NCBI RefSeq assembly: GCF_012275535.1
Contig: NZ_JAAVTK010000002.1
Location: 1 to 64,000, forward strand
Direction of reading: 5' to 3'
From: Hymenobacter artigasi
Lineage (GTDB): Bacteria > Bacteroidota > Bacteroidia > Cytophagales > Hymenobacteraceae
DNA: 64,000 bases
Under the pieces are notes generated by a model. The model had not been told where the DNA came from, searched no databases, and saw only the letters and a program-made list of their open reading frames with translations. A program made the translations under genes and the position numbers. Shown piece by piece: positions 9,719 to 18,064 of this stretch. Within the stretch, counting starts at the first letter, position 1. Each line of letters opens with the position of its first letter.

Positions 9719-11218
9719 ATGCTCAATCACGGCCAGGTCGTCCGCCTCATTTTTGGTCTGAAGCTGCGCGAGTTGCGGCAGGAGCGCAGCCTGAGCCCGG
9801 CCGAGCTGGCGCGGGTCTGCGACGTGTCGGTGAGCTACCTCAACGAGATTGAGAAGGGCAAGAAGTACCCCAAAGCCGACAAGATTCTGAGCCTGAGCAA
9901 GGCCCTGGACGTGCGCTACGACCAGCTCACCTCGCTGGAGCTGCCGCGCAGGCTGGAGCCCATCGGCGAGCTGCTGAACTCCAAGATGCTGAAGGAGTTT
10001 CCGCTGGAGATGTACGGCCTGGAGCCGGCCCGCATCATCGAGCTGATTGCCAACGCCCCGGCCCGGATGAATGCCTTCATCAGCACCATCTTCGAGATTG
10101 CGCGCAACTACGAGATGCGCCAGGAACACCTGTTTCTGGCCGCGCTACGCTCGTTTCAGGAGATGCACGACAATTACTTCGAGGACCTGGAGCAGGACGT
10201 GCGCGCCTTCGTGGGCAGCCACCAGCTGAGCACCGCCGCGCCGTTCGACCTTAGCCAGCTGGAGCGCGTGCTGACCCAAGAATACGGCTACACCCTGGAC
10301 CGCGAAACGCTGGGCCGGCACGCCGTGGCCACCCAGGCCCGACTGCGGAGCGTATTTCAGCCCAAAACCCGGCGCCTGCTGCTGCGGCCGGGCCTGAGCC
10401 GGGGCCAGCAGGCGTTCGTGCTGGGCCGCGAGGTGGCGTTTAACTACCTGAAGCTGACGGAGCGGCCTTACGTGAGCAGCAGCCTGCAGGTGAGCTCCTT
10501 CGATGAGGTCCTGAACAACTTCAAGGCCTCCTATTTTGCCGGGGCGCTGCTGATGGAGGAGGAAAGCCTGCTGCGCGACGTGAAGAAGTTTTTCGGGGCC
10601 AAAAAGTGGCAACCCGAGCTGCTGCTGAACCTGATGACGCAGTACGACGTGAGCCCCGAGATGTTTATGCAGCGCCTCACCACGCTACTGCCACGCCATT
10701 TTGGGCTGCAAAGCCTGTTCTTCCTGCGCTTCGACCAGACCGACGCCAACGCGCCCTACGAGCTGACCAAGGAGCTGCACCTGGCCCGCCTGCACAACCC
10801 CCACGGCAACGAGCTGAATGAGCACTACTGCCGCCGCTGGGTGAGCCTGCGCCTCCTCGATGAGGCCCGCGCCCTGCCCCTGCCCGACACCGCTGCCGCC
10901 CCCGTGACAGTGGCCGGCGCGCAAAAGTCCCGCTATTTCGGCACCGACGACGAGTACCTCTGCTTCACACTGGCCCGCGCCGGCACCCCTACCCAGATGG
11001 CCCTAAGCGTGACCGTGGGCCTGCGCTGCGACGACAACCTGAAGTCGCACATCCGCTTCCTGGCCGACCCGGCCCTGCCCTTCCGCATCGTGAATGAAAC
11101 CTGCGAGCGCTGCCCTATCGAGGATTGCGAGTCGCGGGCGGCGGCCCCCACGGAAATCGTACGGCTGGCCGAGCGGGCAGCGTTTGAGGCCGCCGTGGCG
11201 GAGCTGGTGGCGGGGTAG
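9719..11218 (+). CDS. XRE-family regulator of the short-chain fatty acyl / RamB type
   Basis: A 499-residue transcription factor. Residues about 8-65 form a helix-turn-helix (LRELRQERSLSPAELARVC, then YLNEIEKGKKYP). The long middle resembles the IrrE-like region of this family but shows no HExxH zinc motif. The C-terminal part ends in a cysteine cluster, CERCPIEDC, with C462, C465 and C470, typical of the DUF2083 domain. Family members such as mycobacterial and corynebacterial RamB control acetate and glyoxylate genes. Divergence from aceB and the shared palindrome support the same role here. The ligand, perhaps an acyl-CoA, is an inference. Confidence 0.87.
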   Translation: MLNHGQVVRLIFGLKLRELRQERSLSPAELARVCDVSVSYLNEIEKGKKYPKADKILSLSKALDVRYDQLTSLELPRRLEPIGELLNSKMLKEFPLEMYGLEPARIIELIANAPARMNAFISTIFEIARNYEMRQEHLFLAALRSFQEMHDNYFEDLEQDVRAFVGSHQLSTAAPFDLSQLERVLTQEYGYTLDRETLGRHAVATQARLRSVFQPKTRRLLLRPGLSRGQQAFVLGREVAFNYLKLTERPYVSSSLQVSSFDEVLNNFKASYFAGALLMEEESLLRDVKKFFGAKKWQPELLLNLMTQYDVSPEMFMQRLTTLLPRHFGLQSLFFLRFDQTDANAPYELTKELHLARLHNPHGNELNEHYCRRWVSLRLLDEARALPLPDTAAAPVTVAGAQKSRYFGTDDEYLCFTLARAGTPTQMALSVTVGLRCDDNLKSHIRFLADPALPFRIVNETCERCPIEDCESRAAAPTEIVRLAERAAFEAAVAELVAG

Positions 11219-11221
11219 CGG

Positions 11222-11329
11222 CACCTCACCCCCGGCCCCTCTCCCGCGGAGAGGGGAGCCTGATGACTTTGTTTCGTTTGTTAACGACTGGCTCCCCTCT
11301 CCCCAAGGAGAGGGGCCGGGGGTGAGGTG
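11222..11329. repeat. GC-rich palindromic repeat, copy B
   Basis: Begins three bases after the regulator's stop codon. The ends CACCTCACCCCC and GGGGGTGAGGTG and the inner CCCCTCTCC arms match the element at 7671-7780. A GTG near the right end could open the mltG frame but is more likely just repeat sequence. Confidence 0.85.
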
Positions 11330-11377
11330 ACCCGGCCGCGCCGCCCTAACTTTACCCATCCAACCGCCAACATCCTT

Positions 11378-12424
11378 TTGCCCAAGCCCGCCCGCCGCCT
11401 TCTCCCCTATTTAATAGCATTGCTGCTGCTCCTAGCCGCCGCCGGCTACGCCGTGTGGCGTGTGGCCTACCGCCCCAACGTCACGGCCTTCGCCGAAGGC
11501 CCGGCCTACCTCTACATCCGCACCGGCACGGGCTACGCGGCGGTGCTTGACTCTTTGCAAAAGCATGAGCTGCTACTGGAACCGACCACTTTCCGCTGGG
11601 TGGCCGAGCACCACGACTACCCCACCCACGTACTGCCCGGCCGCTACCGGCTGGACCCCGGTATGGGCAATATCGACCTGGTAAAGATGCTGCTGTTTGG
11701 CCGGCAGGATACGGTGAAGTTCGAGCTAAAGCCCTTTCATTACCTCGACCAGCTGCCGCGCAAAGTATGCGGCCGGCTCGAAACCGACTCCTTTAAGCTG
11801 GAGCTGCTGCTGGGCGACAACGAGGGCCTGCAACGACGCTACCACCTCGATACCTGTACTATTCGCACCATGTTTATCCCGGGGCAATACCGGCTGCTGT
11901 GGAACACCAGCGCCCCGGTTTTTCTCGATTCGGTGGCCGCCCGCTACCGGCGCTTCTGGACGCCGCAACGCCAGGCCCGGGCCGATTCGCTGAAGATGAC
12001 CCGTGTGCAGGTAAGCGTGCTGGCCAGCATCGTGCAGCGCGAAACGGCCCAACCCACCGACAAGCCCCTCATTGCCGCCGTGTACCTCAACCGCCTGCGC
12101 AACGGCCAGCCCCTGCAGGCCGACCCCACTCTGCTCTGGCCCCTGCACGGCTTGGGCACCCGCAAGCGCGTACTGAACGTGGACAAGAAAGTGGATTCGC
12201 CCTACAACACCTACCGCCACAAGGGCCTGCCGCCCGGCCCCATCACCACGCCGCTGCCGGGCTCGCTGCTGGCCGTGCTCAAGCCGGCGCACAACCAGAA
12301 CCTGTTCTTCTGCGCCCGGCCCGACGGCAGCGGCTTCTCCGACTTTGCCGAAACCTACGCCCAGCACAAGCTCAATGCGCGGCGCTACCAGCACCGGCTC
12401 GACAGCCTGGGGGTGAAGCGCTGA
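11378..12424 (+). CDS. mltG: Endolytic murein transglycosylase MltG
   Basis: A 348-residue inner-membrane enzyme that cleaves nascent glycan strands and sets their length. A membrane anchor lies at about residues 8-27. The YceG/MltG core is clear: SIVQRET, AAVYLNRL, LQADPTLLWP, and SPYNTYRHKGLPPGPI, whose glutamate and proline-glycine blocks are family signatures. The frame is open from a GTG at 11327, but that codon lies inside a repeat. A TAACTTTA promoter-like element at 11347-11354 points to the TTG at 11378, giving MPKPARRLL. The start is therefore uncertain; the function is not. Confidence 0.92.
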   Translation: MPKPARRLLPYLIALLLLLAAAGYAVWRVAYRPNVTAFAEGPAYLYIRTGTGYAAVLDSLQKHELLLEPTTFRWVAEHHDYPTHVLPGRYRLDPGMGNIDLVKMLLFGRQDTVKFELKPFHYLDQLPRKVCGRLETDSFKLELLLGDNEGLQRRYHLDTCTIRTMFIPGQYRLLWNTSAPVFLDSVAARYRRFWTPQRQARADSLKMTRVQVSVLASIVQRETAQPTDKPLIAAVYLNRLRNGQPLQADPTLLWPLHGLGTRKRVLNVDKKVDSPYNTYRHKGLPPGPITTPLPGSLLAVLKPAHNQNLFFCARPDGSGFSDFAETYAQHKLNARRYQHRLDSLGVKR

Positions 12425-12613
12425 AAAAATCCCTGCGCCGCCAACCAGCTTTTTGCTGAACTAAAACCCGCTCCTCCAAACACTCCGCGCTGGGCTTGAG
12501 CACTTCACAGCACCTGCGCAGGGCAGCCCGGCGCGACTGTGGCAGTGGTGGTCGCATTTCATTTCTTAATGTGGGCCACGGGCCGGGGGCTGGGCTGCTA
12601 CCGGCTGGCTGTG

Positions 12614-12621
12614 TACATTTG
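12614..12621 (+). promoter_or_regulatory. -7 element for the FadL-type gene
   Basis: TACATTTG matches TAnnTTTG exactly and lies 28 bases before the ATG at 12650. No clear -33 TTG is seen. It supports this ATG over the longer frame open from 12539. Confidence 0.5.
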
Positions 12622-12649
12622 TTTCCCAATTTTCCGCAAAACCGCCCGT

Positions 12650-13894
12650 ATGCGCCAACCTCTTCTTTTTCTGATTCCTGTCTTCTGTGGATTAACGGCT
12701 TCGGCCAGCGGATATGACAGCGGCCCGCAGGGTGCCCGGGTACTGGGCCTGGGCGGGGCCAGCACGGCCTACATCAACAGCATTGCCAGCCTGAGCACCA
12801 ATCCCGGCCTGCTGGGCCAGTGGGCCGACTCCCTCACCCGCATCAGCATTGGGGGCATGGGCCAGATACGGCGCGCCTCCTTTGTGGGGCAGGACACCTA
12901 CCAGCGCACCGACCAGGACCTGGTGGTGCAGCCCGGCGGCTACCTCTACGCCACCCACGCCCTGAACAAGCGCGTGGCCCTGGGCCTGGCCATCACCACG
13001 CCCTACGGCTACCACACCAAGTGGCCCAGCACCTGGGAAGGCCGCTCCGTAATTCAGGAAAGCCAGCTCAATACCTACTTTGTGCAGCCCACGGTGGGCA
13101 TCCGGCTCAACGACAACTTTAGCGCCGGCGTGGGCTTTGTGTACGCGTTTGGCAAGTACAGCCAGCGCAGCGCCCTGGGCCAGTACGACGACCAAGCGGC
13201 CCAGACCCAGCTTAGCGCCAGCGGCTCGGGGTTTGGGGTGAATGCGGGCCTGTACGGCCGCAGCGGCGACAACCTGTCCTTCGGCATCAGCTACCGCAGC
13301 AGCGTGCAGCTGAAAATGAACAACGGCACCCTCACCACCACCGGCGTGCCCGCCCGCGATGCCGGCCTGGCGCCGGCCGCGTCGGCCTTCACCACGCGCA
13401 TCACCATGCCCAGCACGCTTTCCGTGGGCATCGCCGACCGCATCACCAAGAAATTGCTGCTCACCTTCGATTTCTCGCTGAGCGGCTGGAGCTCGGTCGA
13501 TTCGCTGAAGCTGAACGTGGCCGCCACGGGCAACACCCCCGCCCGCACCCAAAGCAGCGTGCGCCGCTACGAAGACGCCCTGAGCTTTCGGGTAGGCACC
13601 GAGTACCAGGTGAACCCCAAGCTGACTGTGCTCGGCGGCTTTCACTACGACGAGACGCCCGTGCGCGACGAGTACATCAACCCCGAGTTTCTCGATGCCA
13701 ACCGCCTGGGCGTATCGGCCGGCCTGAGCTACCAGCTCAGCTCCCGCCTGGCGCTGGAGGCGGCCTATGCCTTCGACTACAGCCAGCTGCGCACCGCCCG
13801 CGTGGCCCCCACCAACGCGAAGGTGTCCAACGTAGCCGGTACCTACCGCATGGCCGTCAATACGGCCTCGGTAGGCATTGCGGTGGCCTTCTAA
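12650..13894 (+). CDS. OMPP1/FadL/TodX-family outer-membrane transport protein
   Basis: A 414-residue outer-membrane beta-barrel. The N-terminus has a cleavable signal (MRQPLLFLIPVFCGLTASAS). It is followed by GARVLGLGGASTAYINSIAS and STNPGLLG, the conserved start of FadL-type porins, where the N-terminal segment plugs the barrel. TTPYGYHTKWPSTWEGR is another family block. The C-terminus ends in an aromatic residue (VGIAVAF). FadL proteins move long-chain fatty acids or aromatic compounds through a lateral opening. The next gene is a lipoprotein of the SGNH type, 55 bases downstream, so the two probably act together. The substrate cannot be read from the sequence. Confidence 0.9.
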   Translation: MRQPLLFLIPVFCGLTASASGYDSGPQGARVLGLGGASTAYINSIASLSTNPGLLGQWADSLTRISIGGMGQIRRASFVGQDTYQRTDQDLVVQPGGYLYATHALNKRVALGLAITTPYGYHTKWPSTWEGRSVIQESQLNTYFVQPTVGIRLNDNFSAGVGFVYAFGKYSQRSALGQYDDQAAQTQLSASGSGFGVNAGLYGRSGDNLSFGISYRSSVQLKMNNGTLTTTGVPARDAGLAPAASAFTTRITMPSTLSVGIADRITKKLLLTFDFSLSGWSSVDSLKLNVAATGNTPARTQSSVRRYEDALSFRVGTEYQVNPKLTVLGGFHYDETPVRDEYINPEFLDANRLGVSAGLSYQLSSRLALEAAYAFDYSQLRTARVAPTNAKVSNVAGTYRMAVNTASVGIAVAF

Positions 13895-13949
13895 GCCTGC
13901 CATCGGCTCCGCACCCCCTCATTCTGCATTTTCGATTTCGATTTCCGCG

Positions 13950-15368
13950 ATGAAGCATTTTTCTTTTACGCTCCCGGGCCGCGCTGCTTATGTAGCCGCC
14001 ACCGCGCTGCTGCTGAATGCCTGCGCTCCGGCCCAGGATACCCCTACTCCCACCGCTGCCCTTAACCTGAGCCGCTACCTGGCCGTGGGCGACACCTACA
14101 CGGCTGGCGTGAGCGCGGGCGGCCTCACCCGCGCCAGCCAGCAGTATTCTTTCCCGAACCTGCTGGCACAGCAGTTTCAGGGCATCTCGGCCGGGGCGGC
14201 CTTCACCCAGCCGCTGCTGGAAGCGGGCTCGGGCACCGGCTACCTCAACTTTGTCGATTTTACCGCCTCAGGGTTGGCGCGCACCACCCGCGTGGCCGGG
14301 CAGGCCTTCCGGGGCAACCTCATCATCACTCCCGGCACCTGCGGTACTCCCGACACGACGCGCCTGCTGACGCGCGCTGCCACGGCCAGTGCCCTGCCCC
14401 AGAACCTGGGCATTCCCGGCATCACCCTGGCGCAGCTGGAAACGGTGGGCCTGGGCAACGAGGTCAACGCCAAGCCTGGCACGCCTTTCAACCCCTATTT
14501 TGAGCGCCTGCTGCCGGCCGCCGACAGCCGTACCTACCTGCAAGCCGTGACCGACGCGGCCGCTACCGCCACCTTCTTCACCTATTTCCAGGGCCTCGAC
14601 GACCTGATGCCCTACGTGCGCAGCGGCGGCCAGTGCGGAGCCAATCCGGCCGCGCTGCCCAGCATCACCGTTATGCGCAACAATGCCCGCAAAGTGCTCG
14701 ACCGCCTCACGGCCAAAGGCCAGCCGGGTGTCATCATCCGGCTGCCGGCACTCACGAGCCTGCCGTTTTTGCGGGCCGGCCAGGGCCTTAGCCTGCAGGC
14801 CCGCCTGCAAGCCAGCTTTGGCGATACCGCCCGCATTTATATCGAAGACCCGATTGGCCTGCGTGGGGCCCAGCCCATTACCAACGGCGACTATGTACTG
14901 GCCACGGCCATTGCCCGCATTGGCCGCCCTACGCCCGTGGTAGTGAACGGCGCGACGCTGATGCTGCCCTACGGCCGCGACAGCCGCAATCCGGTGCGCG
15001 ACGCCGACGTACTCGATAACTCCGAAGAGCTGAGCCGGATTGCGGGAGTGATGAGTAGCTACAACAATGAGCTTGACCGCCTGGCCAGTACCATCTACAA
15101 ATTGCCCATCCTCACCCCTTCGGCCAGCACCAGCACGCTGGATTCGGAAGTACTGCTTTTTAATCAGGTAGCCGGTACTATTTCGGTGGCCGGCGTGCAA
15201 TACTCATCGGAGGTGGTGCGGGGCAATTTCTTTTCGCTGGATTACTATACCCTCACGCCGCGCGGCAATGGGCTGCTGGCCAATACCATCATCGCCGCCC
15301 TCAACCGCGCCTACCGCACCAAAATCCCGGCTATCGACGTGAACAAGCTGCCGGCAACGGCGCAATAG
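13950..15368 (+). CDS. SGNH/GDSL-like lipoprotein, probably catalytically inactive
   Basis: A 472-residue protein with a lipoprotein-type signal (LLLNAC, cysteine 25). It keeps the SGNH scaffold: block I reads YLAVGDTYTAG, block III YFQGLDDLMPY and block V FFSLDYYTLTPRG. The catalytic positions are changed. The GDS serine is threonine (T49), the GxND asparagine is aspartate (D217), and the DxxH histidine is threonine (T434); only the block V aspartate (D431) remains. In related Bacteroidota proteins block V reads roughly SLDGVHPT. It follows a FadL-type porin gene, so it may bind or hand over a lipid rather than cleave it. That role is inferred. Confidence 0.8.
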   Translation: MKHFSFTLPGRAAYVAATALLLNACAPAQDTPTPTAALNLSRYLAVGDTYTAGVSAGGLTRASQQYSFPNLLAQQFQGISAGAAFTQPLLEAGSGTGYLNFVDFTASGLARTTRVAGQAFRGNLIITPGTCGTPDTTRLLTRAATASALPQNLGIPGITLAQLETVGLGNEVNAKPGTPFNPYFERLLPAADSRTYLQAVTDAAATATFFTYFQGLDDLMPYVRSGGQCGANPAALPSITVMRNNARKVLDRLTAKGQPGVIIRLPALTSLPFLRAGQGLSLQARLQASFGDTARIYIEDPIGLRGAQPITNGDYVLATAIARIGRPTPVVVNGATLMLPYGRDSRNPVRDADVLDNSEELSRIAGVMSSYNNELDRLASTIYKLPILTPSASTSTLDSEVLLFNQVAGTISVAGVQYSSEVVRGNFFSLDYYTLTPRGNGLLANTIIAALNRAYRTKIPAIDVNKLPATAQ

Positions 15369-15404
15369 CGTTGGCACGACGGGTTGAGCCCATTTATTCA
15401 GCCG

Positions 15405-15457
15405 AAAAAATCTCCGTGGTTAAGCCCTCCTTTGAGGAGCGGACCACGGAGATTTTT
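15405..15457. terminator. Bidirectional terminator after the SGNH-like gene
   Basis: AAAAATCTCCGTGGT (from 15406) pairs with ACCACGGAGATTTTT (15443-15457), with a second small hairpin in the loop. It separates the plus-strand porin pair from the minus-strand glycosyltransferase. Confidence 0.8.
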
Positions 15458-15547
15458 CGTTGGTACAACATCCAGCTCATTCTTAAGCGGCTTTCAGCCT
15501 GATGTATGGCCGATTGAATAAGGTACTGCACTAGCTTGGAAAGCACT

Positions 15548-17068
15548 CTATTTCAGACGGTACAGCCGCAGGGGCAGCGAGTCGGCCCGGGCGGCCTGCC
15601 AGGCGGCTAGGGTTTCGGCGTAGCCCAGCCCCGTGTATTCGGAATGCTCCAGAAACAGCAGCGGCTGCTGAAGCGCCGGCTCAGGCCAGCCCGCCACCGG
15701 GCGCTGGGCCTGGAGCGAATCGAACCGGGCCACCCCCGTTACATGCCGGTAGCCATCGAGCAGCACGTACTGCACGCCCTGGCGTCGCAGGGCCGGCAGC
15801 TCGCGCTCGTCGGTGATAACGGTCAGGGTTTGCTGCTTATCGAGATAGGGCGCCAGGCCCAGGCTCACGGTGCTGGCTACGCGAGTGGCCCCGTGCTGCC
15901 GCAGCCACGCCGCCACCTGCGGGTAGTGCGTGGGCAGCGGCGCATACAGCTCGCGCTGAATACGGAAAATATTCTGGCCCACTGCGGCCAGCAGCACCCC
16001 GGCCAGCGCCCAGCCGGGCAGCATGCGCCGGCCGCTCAGCACGGCCAGCGCGGCCAGCGGCAGGTAGGCAAAAAACAGCCCCCGGGGCGCTTTCACCAGC
16101 AGCGACATGCCGGCCAGCAGCAAGGCAGCCCACACCAGCAGGTAGGGCAGCACTTTCCAGGCGCGCGCCTGGCGCTGCAACCGGCCGGTCCATTGCCGCA
16201 GCACCAGCCCGCCCGCCAGCCCTAGCCCCAGCAGCAGGAGCGGCGACTCGAAGCTGAGCAGGTAGCGCAGATAATAGGTAAAATCGGGGTGCAGGGCGGC
16301 TTGCCGGCCCGCCAGGTTGGGGGTGTTGGGGAAGGCAATAAGCACGTAGAAAGCTGGCCAGCGGTACCAGGGCAGGCCATTCAGCCACCCCAACGGGCAC
16401 AGCAGCACGTAAGGCAGCGCCAGAATGCCCAGCACCCGCCACCACACGCCGGGCCGCCGCCACAGGCCATCGCGCTGCCACACTTCCAGCACCGCCAGAA
16501 TGGGAATGGTGAGCAAAAATTTGTGGTCCACGCTCAGGCCCAGGGCCAGCCAGGCGGCTACGTGCGGCAGCGAGGCAGCTTGTGGCCGCTGCAAACGCGC
16601 CAAGTGGCTCCGCAGCAGGCCCGTGAATAGAATCAGGTTGAGGGAGCTCATGGTGAAGTCGCGCCCCGAGAACGTGAGCAGCAGGGAGGTGCCGCCCAGC
16701 AGCGTCAGGCCCGCCGTTTCGGGGCCGGAGAGGTTGGCCTGCCGGCTTACCCAGGCCACAAAGAAGCCCAACCCCGTTATCCCCAGCAGCGCATTGATGG
16801 TTTGAAACGCCAAAAACCGGTGCGTGAACCCCACTACCGGCAGATAAACCAGGGAAAATGCCGGGCTGCCGTGATGAAAGAACTCGGAAAAGTCGCCGTG
16901 CGCCAACCGCTGAATTATCTGCCAGTTGTGTACCGAATCAAAGTCGAGCCCCCCGGTTTCGGGTAGCCGCCAAAGCCGGCTGATGGCCACCAGCAGCAAC
17001 GCCCCCAGCAGCCACCAGCGGCGGCTGGCAGATATGGGGGCGTTATTTGCGGAAGCAGAGGTAGTCAT
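15548..17068 (-). CDS. Multi-spanning membrane protein, probable GT39-like glycosyltransferase
   Basis: A 506-residue integral membrane protein with about ten hydrophobic segments starting with WWLLGALLLVAISRLWRLP. The first loop carries LDFDSVHNW and GSPAFSLVYLP, resembling the extracytoplasmic loop of dolichyl-phosphate-mannose-type (GT39/PMT) transferases, where an acidic residue is catalytic. A C-terminal soluble part of about 110 residues follows the last membrane helix. The frame is open to 17125, but the ATG at 17068 (MTTSASANN) leaves room for the divergent dtd promoter. Similar proteins add sugars from polyprenyl carriers to lipids or proteins. The exact family is uncertain. Confidence 0.65.
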   Translation of the reverse strand: MTTSASANNAPISASRRWWLLGALLLVAISRLWRLPETGGLDFDSVHNWQIIQRLAHGDFSEFFHHGSPAFSLVYLPVVGFTHRFLAFQTINALLGITGLGFFVAWVSRQANLSGPETAGLTLLGGTSLLLTFSGRDFTMSSLNLILFTGLLRSHLARLQRPQAASLPHVAAWLALGLSVDHKFLLTIPILAVLEVWQRDGLWRRPGVWWRVLGILALPYVLLCPLGWLNGLPWYRWPAFYVLIAFPNTPNLAGRQAALHPDFTYYLRYLLSFESPLLLLGLGLAGGLVLRQWTGRLQRQARAWKVLPYLLVWAALLLAGMSLLVKAPRGLFFAYLPLAALAVLSGRRMLPGWALAGVLLAAVGQNIFRIQRELYAPLPTHYPQVAAWLRQHGATRVASTVSLGLAPYLDKQQTLTVITDERELPALRRQGVQYVLLDGYRHVTGVARFDSLQAQRPVAGWPEPALQQPLLFLEHSEYTGLGYAETLAAWQAARADSLPLRLYRLK

Positions 17069-17149
17069 GGGCAGATTGGTGCGAAGGTCGGTACGCCCGG
17101 CGCAACATTCGGCTTCATTTCCCACTTTACCCGTTTCACTTTAGAAAAT

Positions 17150-17596
17150 ATGCGTCTCGTTATTCAGCGCGTCAGCGAAGCCTCGGTCACCGTTGAGGGC
17201 CAGATTACGGGCCAGATTGGCCCCGGCCTGCTGGTGCTGGCCGGCTTCGCCCCTACCGATAACACGGCCTCGCTCACCTGGATGTGCCGCAAGCTGGTGC
17301 AGCTCCGCATTTTCGGTGACGACAATGGCCAGATGAACCGCAGCGTGCAGGACATCAGCGGGCAAGTGCTGGTGGTGAGCCAGTTTACGCTCCTGGCCGA
17401 TGCCCGCAAGGGCAACCGCCCCAGCTACATCGGGGCGGCCCCGCCCGCCGTGGCCGAGCCGCTGTACGAGCAGTTTGTGGCGATGGTGGCCGCCGAGCTG
17501 GGCCAGCCCGTGCCCACCGGCATCTTCGGGGCCGATATGAAAGTCCGCCTGCTCAACGACGGCCCGGTAACCATCGTGCTCGATTCTCCGGCTTAA
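17150..17596 (+). CDS. dtd: D-aminoacyl-tRNA deacylase
   Basis: This 148-residue cytoplasmic proofreading enzyme removes D-amino acids (and glycine mischarged on tRNA-Ala) from tRNA. Both active-site motifs are intact: SQFT at residues 77-80 and NDGPVT at 136-141. The N-terminus MRLVIQRV is the usual start and the length is that of the family. It is followed after 23 bases by the MazG-like gene, suggesting a small housecleaning operon. Confidence 0.97.
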   Translation: MRLVIQRVSEASVTVEGQITGQIGPGLLVLAGFAPTDNTASLTWMCRKLVQLRIFGDDNGQMNRSVQDISGQVLVVSQFTLLADARKGNRPSYIGAAPPAVAEPLYEQFVAMVAAELGQPVPTGIFGADMKVRLLNDGPVTIVLDSPA

Positions 17597-17619
17597 CCTC
17601 TTTCCCCTAACCCGCACCC

Positions 17620-17946
17620 ATGACTATTGCAGAAGCCCAGAAAACCGTTGATACCTGGATTACCACCACCGGCGTGCGCTATTTCAACGAGTTGACCAAC
17701 ATGGCCATCCTCACGGAAGAAGTGGGCGAAGTAGCCCGCCTCATCTCCCGCCAGTATGGCGAGCAGTCGTTCAAGGAATCGGATAAAGGCCGCGAGCTGG
17801 GCGACGAGCTGGCCGACGTGCTGTTCGTCGTCATCTGCCTGGCCAACCAAACCGGCGTCGACCTCACCGAGGCCATGACCCGCAACCTGGCCAAGAAAAC
17901 CCAGCGCGACAGCCAGCGCCACCAGAATAATGAGAAGCTGAAGTAG
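17620..17946 (+). CDS. MazG-like nucleotide pyrophosphohydrolase
   Basis: A 108-residue all-alpha NTP pyrophosphohydrolase. The magnesium-binding residues are visible in EEVGEVAR (residues 33-40) and GDELADVLFV (61-70), the ExxE and ExxD motifs of the single-domain MazG/YpjD type. Such enzymes hydrolyse non-canonical or excess NTPs. It is probably co-transcribed with dtd. The exact substrate is unknown. Confidence 0.88.
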   Translation: MTIAEAQKTVDTWITTTGVRYFNELTNMAILTEEVGEVARLISRQYGEQSFKESDKGRELGDELADVLFVVICLANQTGVDLTEAMTRNLAKKTQRDSQRHQNNEKLK

Positions 17947-17956
17947 CTGCTTGCAT

Positions 17957-18058
17957 TGTCCTCATGAGCGCAGCGAAGGACCTTATCGTGCTTGCATCGA
18001 TTGCCCTATGGCAAACCGTTCCAACACAATAAGGTCCTTCGCTGCGCTCAGGATGACA
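17957..18058. repeat. Intergenic inverted repeat with GCGCAGCGAAGGACC core
   Basis: Arms of 30 bases at 17957-17986 and 18029-18058 differ at two positions. The element lies between the convergent MazG-like and comB genes and may act as a transcription barrier. It resembles the other repeats in the window that carry a GCGCAGCGAAG core. Confidence 0.85.
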
Positions 18059-18064
18059 GATACC

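Noticed and set aside
12692..13903. Open frame of 403 codons opposite the FadL-type gene
   Set aside because: Composition is that of an antisense frame (glycine, valine, histidine rich) and the opposite strand encodes a recognised porin.
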